Source of the DNA: an uncultured Bacteroides sp.
GTDB lineage: Bacteria > Bacteroidota > Bacteroidia > Bacteroidales > Bacteroidaceae
Direction of reading: 5' to 3'
Length of the DNA stretch: 18,370 nucleotides
Assembly (NCBI GenBank): GCA_947071285.1
Contig: CAMTFK010000082.1
Span: 1 to 18,370, forward strand
In this document: in pieces, positions 15,303-18,370 of the stretch
How positions within the stretch are numbered: the first letter of the stretch is position 1
Layout of the letters: each line of letters opens with the position of its first letter
Translations under genes and position numbers: made by a program
Notes under the pieces: model-generated
The model's database searches: none
Told to the model about the DNA's origin: nothing
The model's input: only the letters and a program-made list of their open reading frames with translations

Positions 15303-16655
15303 ATGAAAAAGCCCGGAAACATCCTCATCGTCGATGATAACCGCGGTGTACTCACCGCCGTGCAACTGCTGTTGAAACCGCATTTTGAGAAGATTATCAC
15401 ACTCACTTCTCCCGTCACGCTCACTTCCGCACTGCGTGAAGAAACCCCGTCAGTGGTATTGCTTGACATGAACTTTACATCTGGAATCAATAGCGGAAAC
15501 GAAGGCCTGTTCTGGTTGCAGGAAATCAAACGTCTCCATCCGTCTCTGCCCGTGGTTCTCTTCACCGCATATGGGGACATCGACCTTGCCGTACGTGGCA
15601 TCAAAGAAGGTGCCACAGATTTCATCGTGAAGCCGTGGGACAACCGGAAGTTGGTGGAAACCCTGCTGAATGCCGCCCAGGCCAATGGCAATAGAAAAAA
15701 TGGGCAAAGCTCTCCACTCATGTCCTCCTCCATGTATTGGGGTGAAAGCCCCGTCATGCAACAACTTCGCTCGCTGGTAGAGAAAGTTTCCGTCACCGAC
15801 GCAAATATCCTTATCACCGGAGAGAACGGAACGGGTAAAGAGATGCTGGCACGTGAAATCCATACTCTTTCCTCACGCCACAGCAAAGAAATGGTTGCTG
15901 TGGATATGGGTGCCATCACCGAAAGCCTTTTCGAAAGCGAACTCTTCGGACATACGAAAGGCTCCTTCACCGATGCCTATACCGACCGTCCCGGTAAATT
16001 CGAAACCGCCGACCACAGCACGCTGTTCCTCGATGAAATCGGCAATTTGCCTTATCATCTGCAAGCCAAGCTCCTGACGGTATTGCAACGTCGCAGCATC
16101 ATCCGTGTAGGCAGCAACCAGCCCATCCCCGTTGATATCCGCCTGATTTGTGCCACTAACCGGAATCTGAACGAGATGGTACAGACCAACGAGTTCCGTG
16201 AAGACTTGCTTTACCGCATCAACACCATTCATCTTGAAATACCACCCCTACGGGAACGCCCGGAAGACATTCTTCCACTTGCCGAACGATTCATCGCACG
16301 CTTCTGCAAGCAATATGACAAGGCCCTGTTACGCTTGTCCGATGCTGCCTGCACAAGGTTGAAGACCCATCCTTGGTATGGAAATATCCGTGAACTGGAA
16401 CATGCCATCGAAAAAGCCGTCATCATCTGTGACGGCAACGAACTGCCCGCGGAGTTGTTTCAACTGCCCAAGCGCACCGATACGCTCCGTTCAGAAAACA
16501 GCATCAGCGCAGAAGCCGCCACTCTTGAAGAGATGGAACGAAAAATGATACAGAAAGCCCTGGACACCTGCAACGGTAATCTTTCTGCCGTAGCTGCACA
16601 ACTGGGCATTACGCGACAGACCCTTTATAACAAAATGAAAAAGTTCGGACTATGA
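15303..16655 (+). CDS. Sigma-54-dependent response regulator, NtrC family
   Basis: 450 residues from ATG 15303; an in-frame ATG at 15225 would add 26 unrelated residues upstream of the promoter box. Receiver domain 6-125 with DD11-12, phospho-acceptor D55 (VVLLDMNF), T88 and K110 (FIVKPW). AAA+ domain about 145-375: Walker A GENGTGKE (173-180), sigma-54 contact loop GSFTDA (220-225) in place of the canonical GAFTGA, Walker B LFLDEIG (241-247), and YRIN/RERP further on. A Fis-type helix-turn-helix at the C-terminus (GNLSAVAAQLGITRQTLYNKMKKFGL, 425-450) ends the protein. It should bind an upstream site and use ATP to open promoters held by RpoN. The stop overlaps the start of the kinase gene by ATGA, implying translational coupling. 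Target genes are not visible here. Confidence 0.94.
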   Translation: MKKPGNILIVDDNRGVLTAVQLLLKPHFEKIITLTSPVTLTSALREETPSVVLLDMNFTSGINSGNEGLFWLQEIKRLHPSLPVVLFTAYGDIDLAVRGIKEGATDFIVKPWDNRKLVETLLNAAQANGNRKNGQSSPLMSSSMYWGESPVMQQLRSLVEKVSVTDANILITGENGTGKEMLAREIHTLSSRHSKEMVAVDMGAITESLFESELFGHTKGSFTDAYTDRPGKFETADHSTLFLDEIGNLPYHLQAKLLTVLQRRSIIRVGSNQPIPVDIRLICATNRNLNEMVQTNEFREDLLYRINTIHLEIPPLRERPEDILPLAERFIARFCKQYDKALLRLSDAACTRLKTHPWYGNIRELEHAIEKAVIICDGNELPAELFQLPKRTDTLRSENSISAEAATLEEMERKMIQKALDTCNGNLSAVAAQLGITRQTLYNKMKKFGL

Positions 16656-18019
16656 AGCATTTCTACCGCTATATCACCGACCGTTACCTTTTCCGTCTCT
16701 TCGTTTCCCTCTTGCTGGCGGGTGCCGTAACTTTGTCATCCATTTATGGAGATTTTCTGTGGGTCACTCTCTCTTCTCTCATGCTGTTAGCGAGCATACG
16801 GTGGCAATGGGACCTTTATCGCCGGCATACACAAAAGGTACTGTTCCTGCTCGATGCCATCGAAAACGATGATGCCTCCATCCACTTCTCCGAACACGAA
16901 GATATGCCGGATAATCGCATCGTGAATCAGGCATTGAACCGCGTTGCTTCTATATTATATAATGTGAAGAGCGAAACGGCACAACAAGAAAAATACTACG
17001 AGCTTATTCTGGACTGCATCAATACAGGCGTTCTGGTGCTGAACAACACCGGAGCCGTTTATCAAAAGAATAACGAGGCGCTCCGCCTGCTGGGACTGGA
17101 AGTTTTCACCCATGTCAGCCAGCTTGTCCGTATCGATGCCCACCTTATGGAGCTTCTCACCCACTGCCGCCCTGGAGACAAAATGCAAACCCGCCTGTCC
17201 AACGAACGCGGAACGGTGAATCTGTCTATCCGCGTGTCCGACATAACCATCCGCCAGGAACATCTGCGTATCCTTACCCTGAATGATATCAATAACGAAC
17301 TCGACGAGAAAGAAATCGACTCCTGGATACGACTTATCCGGGTATTGACACATGAAATCATGAATTCCGTCACTCCTATCACTTCATTGAGCGACACCCT
17401 GTTGACACTGATACAAGGAAATGAAGAACTGAAAATGAAAAGCGAGTATATCTCTTCTGACAAAGAAACTGTCGAAGAAATTCGCAATGGCCTGCACACC
17501 ATCAGTACCACGGGCAAAGGACTTATCTCTTTTGTGGAGAATTACCGCCGTTTCACCCGCATACCGAAACCGGAACCTTCTCTGTTCTATGTGAAAGGTT
17601 TTATCAACCGCATGGTAGAATTGTCACGACATCAATATCCCGACTCACACATTAATTTCCAAATCAATATTACTCCGGACGACCTGATTCTTTATGCGGA
17701 TGAAAACCTGATATCCCAAGTACTCATCAATTTATTGAAAAATGCCATCCAGGCCATTGAAACGGCAGGAGTTCCCAAAGGTATCATTACCCTACGTGCC
17801 TACTGCAACGAAAGTGAAGCTGTGCTTATCGAAGTATCCAATAATGGTCCTGCCATCCCACCCGAGATAGCAGAACATATATTTATTCCTTTCTTCACCA
17901 CCAAAGAAGGCGGCAGCGGCATTGGGCTGAGCATTTCCCGGCAAATCATGCGCCTGTCCGGCGGCAGTCTTTCTTTATATCCGGGAAAGGGAACCATGTT
18001 TGTACTGAAGTTCAACTAA
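16652..18019 (+). CDS. NtrB-like sensor histidine kinase
   Basis: 455 residues. Two N-terminal hydrophobic segments (about 13-31 and 35-50) form a tight membrane hairpin with almost no periplasmic loop. A linker and a PAS-like domain (about 113-212, YYELILDCINTGVLVLNNTGAVYQKNNEALRLLGL) follow, then the phosphorylation helix RVLTHEIMNSVTPITSL with His234, and an ATPase domain: N box LINLLKNAIQAIE (358-370), VSNNGPAIPPE (395-405), FIPFFTTKEGGSGIGLSISRQI (411-432). In the VSNNG segment the usual adenine-binding Asp of DxGxG is Asn and the second Gly is Ala, a pattern I believe occurs in relatives. It partners the NtrC-type regulator whose stop it overlaps. Signals from the cytoplasm or membrane are more likely than periplasmic ones given the topology. 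Confidence 0.93.
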   Translation: MKHFYRYITDRYLFRLFVSLLLAGAVTLSSIYGDFLWVTLSSLMLLASIRWQWDLYRRHTQKVLFLLDAIENDDASIHFSEHEDMPDNRIVNQALNRVASILYNVKSETAQQEKYYELILDCINTGVLVLNNTGAVYQKNNEALRLLGLEVFTHVSQLVRIDAHLMELLTHCRPGDKMQTRLSNERGTVNLSIRVSDITIRQEHLRILTLNDINNELDEKEIDSWIRLIRVLTHEIMNSVTPITSLSDTLLTLIQGNEELKMKSEYISSDKETVEEIRNGLHTISTTGKGLISFVENYRRFTRIPKPEPSLFYVKGFINRMVELSRHQYPDSHINFQINITPDDLILYADENLISQVLINLLKNAIQAIETAGVPKGIITLRAYCNESEAVLIEVSNNGPAIPPEIAEHIFIPFFTTKEGGSGIGLSISRQIMRLSGGSLSLYPGKGTMFVLKFN

Positions 18020-18055
18020 AAAAGTCACTAAAGCTAAAGAGCGAGATAACGGAAG

Positions 18056-18153
18056 CTAATTCGTTCCACCATGGGGTACTTTGCGTTCCCTTATAAGGAA
18101 CATTTCGTCCCTCCATAAGGGAACGCAAAGTACCCCATGGTGGAACGAATTAG
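18056..18153. repeat. Perfect 39-bp inverted repeat with 22-bp modular build
   Basis: Arms 18056-18094 and 18115-18153 are perfect reverse complements of 39 bases around a 20-base loop. The arms and loop are periodic: TTCGTTCCACC (18060), TGCGTTCCCTT (18082) and TTCGTCCCTCC (18104) are spaced by 22, and ATGGGGTACTT (18071), ATAAGGAACAT (18093), ATAAGGGAACG (18115) and ATGGTGGAACG (18137) also by 22, alternating every 11. It begins 37 bases after the kinase stop. No T-run follows on the plus strand, but a hairpin this long should still block or process RNA. The rest of 18020-18324 is AT-rich with only a doubtful small frame. Confidence 0.93.
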
Positions 18154-18266
18154 TATTCGCAAATAGAAATATTATTTTCTTCATATAAGTGACATACCTC
18201 TTTCGAAGGTAGAACTAATGATTCTTCACTCCATAACATTGAAAATGTAAAATCAAGTCTGAACAT
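18150..18266 (-). CDS. Doubtful small open frame, 38 residues
   Basis: On the minus strand ATG at 18264-18266 opens a 38-codon frame, MFRLDFTFSMLWSEESLVLP and onward to ICEY, ending at TAA 18150-18152 inside the outer end of the 39-bp dyad. AAGGG lies five bases before the ATG, a good ribosome site. The frame stays open upstream to a TAG near the contig edge, with a GTG at 18296 as another start. I do not recognise it. It may be a small protein, the remnant of a larger one, or chance in AT-rich sequence. Confidence 0.2.
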   Translation of the reverse strand: MFRLDFTFSMLWSEESLVLPSKEVCHLYEENNISICEY

Positions 18267-18324
18267 TTCTACCCTTAAAATTGTTTTAAAAAACACATAA
18301 TCTTCGCTTCTGAAGAACTAAATC

Positions 18325-18370
18325 CTGTCTCTTATACACATCTCCGAGCCCACGAGACATGCGCAGATCT
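18325..18370. other. Nextera transposase adapter (library artefact)
   Basis: Reverse complement of bases 1-45 plus one more base: mosaic end CTGTCTCTTATACACATCT, read-2 adapter, then ATGCGCAG in the i7 index position. Genome sequence ends at 18324. The 45-base inverted terminal repeat of the contig is therefore synthetic and does not mark a mobile element. Confidence 0.97.

Noticed and set aside
15152..15970. 272-residue minus-strand open frame
   Set aside because: It is antisense to the NtrC-type regulator and its promoter region; composition is Ser/Arg-rich shadow and no family is recognised.
1..18370. Contig ends form a 45-base inverted terminal repeat resembling a transposon
   Set aside because: The sequence is the Tn5 mosaic end plus Nextera adapter and index, a library artefact; no transposase gene is present.

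Overview
The window is a complete short assembly contig from a Bacteroidota bacterium, most likely Bacteroides. Evidence: several intergenic regions carry the Bacteroides -7 promoter motif TAnnTTTG with little Shine-Dalgarno signal. The gene order rpmB / pncC / tsaD with a divergent giant TamB-family gene fits that group. Both tips (1-45 and 18325-18370) are Nextera library adapter, not genome.

Layout. 46-1970, minus strand: the 5' part of rpmB (ribosomal protein L28, cut by the contig end), pncC and tsaD. A 23-bp inverted repeat built from 11-bp modules lies between tsaD and pncC. 2003-6700, plus: a TamB/AsmA-like envelope protein of about 1565 residues, divergent from tsaD. 6859-12111, plus: a heavy-metal RND efflux operon with a fused CzcA/CusA pump + TolC-type outer-membrane factor, then a short lipoprotein adaptor. 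12156-14021, plus: a LytS-type histidine kinase and a LytTR response regulator, immediately downstream of the pump genes. 13996-15114, minus: a MurG-like GT-B glycosyltransferase that overlaps the regulator tail to tail. 15303-18019, plus: an NtrC-type regulator and its NtrB-like kinase, overlapping by ATGA. 18020-18324 is mostly non-coding and is dominated by a perfect 39-bp inverted repeat that also has an 11/22-bp modular build.

How the genes may work together: TsaD (t6A tRNA modification), PncC (nucleotide salvage) and L28 are housekeeping. TamB-like protein, the tripartite pump, the glycosyltransferase and two two-component systems suggest an envelope and stress theme. The LytS/LytTR pair may control the pump: two identical CACTTCAC copies 21 bp apart lie upstream of the pump promoter, the spacing expected of a LytTR operator. 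This is inference.

The observations most worth checking are the two non-coding dyads made of 11-bp modules, the internal signal-peptide-like segment at the pump/OMF fusion, the candidate LytTR operator, and a kinase promoter box almost touching its start codon. I see no tRNA, rRNA, CRISPR array, transposase or phage gene.
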